A stretch of 49,553 nucleotides of DNA from NCBI GenBank assembly GCA_030447905.1, contig JAUJNZ010000003.1:330234-379786 (forward strand), written 5' to 3'. The stretch is from Thermoleophilaceae bacterium. GTDB taxonomy: Bacteria; Actinomycetota; Thermoleophilia; Solirubrobacterales; Thermoleophilaceae. The position numbers and the translations under genes are program-made. The notes under the pieces are model-generated. The model did no database searches and was not told the DNA's origin. It saw only the letters and a list, made by a program, of their open reading frames with translations. Of the stretch, positions 49,169 through 49,553 are shown one piece after another (positions within the stretch are counted from its first letter, which is position 1; each line of letters starts with the position of its first letter).

Positions 49169-49553
49169 ATGCTCCCTGTAGCCATTCTCTGCGGTGGCAA
49201 GGGCATGCGCATGCACGAGTCCGGCGAGACCTTGCCGAAGCCGCTCGTCGAGGTCGGCGGCAGGCCGATCCTGTGGCACGTGATGTCGCTTTACGCAAGC
49301 CAGGGCTTTCGGCGCTTCGAGCTTCTTCTCGGCCACGGGGCGGATCGGATCGAGGACTTCGCGACCGCCCTTCCCACGGAATGGGAGGTGAGCTGCCTCG
49401 ACACCGGCCTCGACACGCCGACCGGCGGGCGCGTGGCGGGTGCCGCGGACCGGCTGAGCGGGGGCACATTCTGTCTCACCTACGCCGATGGCGTCGCGGA
49501 CATCGACCTGCACGCGCTGGTGGCCTTCCACCGCGAGCATGGCCGCGCGGCGA
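49169..49553 (+). CDS. Sugar-1-phosphate nucleotidyltransferase, RfbF-like (3' end beyond window)
   Basis: First 128 residues only. PVAILCGGKGMRMHESGETLP then KPLVEVGGRPILWHVMSLYA is the nucleotide-binding start of glucose-1-phosphate cytidylyltransferase (RfbF: GTRLSEET, KPKPMVEIG) and related enzymes; FCLTYADGVADIDL gives the metal Asp. The GGKGMRMHE loop departs from the usual GxGTRL, so cytidylyl specificity is a guess from the PILWH motif. It would supply an activated sugar to the locus. Confidence 0.8.
   Translation, partial: MLPVAILCGGKGMRMHESGETLPKPLVEVGGRPILWHVMSLYASQGFRRFELLLGHGADRIEDFATALPTEWEVSCLDTGLDTPTGGRVAGAADRLSGGTFCLTYADGVADIDLHALVAFHREHGRAA

Overview
The window is very GC-rich, densely coded DNA from an actinobacterium. 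The dnaK-grpE-dnaJ-hspR-clpB order, the HspR-type MerR repressor, phosphatidylinositol synthesis (ino1 plus a PIP synthase) and many leaderless-looking promoters all fit Actinomycetota. A deep branch such as Thermoleophilia/Solirubrobacterales is my best guess, from general resemblance only.

Layout. 1-1280: 5' part of a secreted protein of unknown function (runs off the left edge). 1364-8393: heat-shock region on the minus strand, dnaK-grpE-dnaJ-hspR as one overlapping operon, then clpB under its own promoter. dnaK and clpB share a 28-nt promoter element; clpB carries a single-base frameshift. 8415-10006: a Nth-type DNA glycosylase divergent from an alpha/beta hydrolase. 10057-14668: PIP synthase, inositol-phosphate synthase, a glycosyltransferase fused to a PHP phosphoesterase, and a UDG-like protein with a degraded active site. 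14711-17513: an RNA uracil-C5 methyltransferase without Fe-S cysteines, a small DUF-type protein, and argF. 17550-21494: thiamine genes; thiO-thiS-thiG and a SnoaL-like gene lie behind a TPP riboswitch with a hairpin over the start region, and thiE is on the other strand. 21523-26970: membrane proteins, a cytochrome-b/molybdopterin oxidoreductase fusion, a two-component system, a one-Cys peroxiredoxin and an unknown protein in overlapping operons. 27016-29006: lpd and a thioredoxin-fold protein.

29118-49553 is a surface-polysaccharide locus. It holds rmlC, a glycoside-hydrolase lipoprotein, several SAM methyltransferases, a 1574-residue fusion (sulfotransferase-like, GT2, GT4, GT2, zinc ribbon), two tandem paralogous sulfotransferases, an ABC polysaccharide exporter (permease plus ATPase) in an operon with a GT2 gene, another two-part GT2, and the start of a sugar-1-phosphate nucleotidyltransferase. 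The gene content points to assembly, sulfation/methylation and export of a complex glycan.

Between about 37.9 and 46.7 kb nearly every gene is broken by one-base indels, some in G/C runs, while the genes on either side and one gene inside are intact. This is either a patch of poor sequence or a decaying locus; the sequence alone does not decide. No tRNA, rRNA, CRISPR array or insertion sequence was seen.
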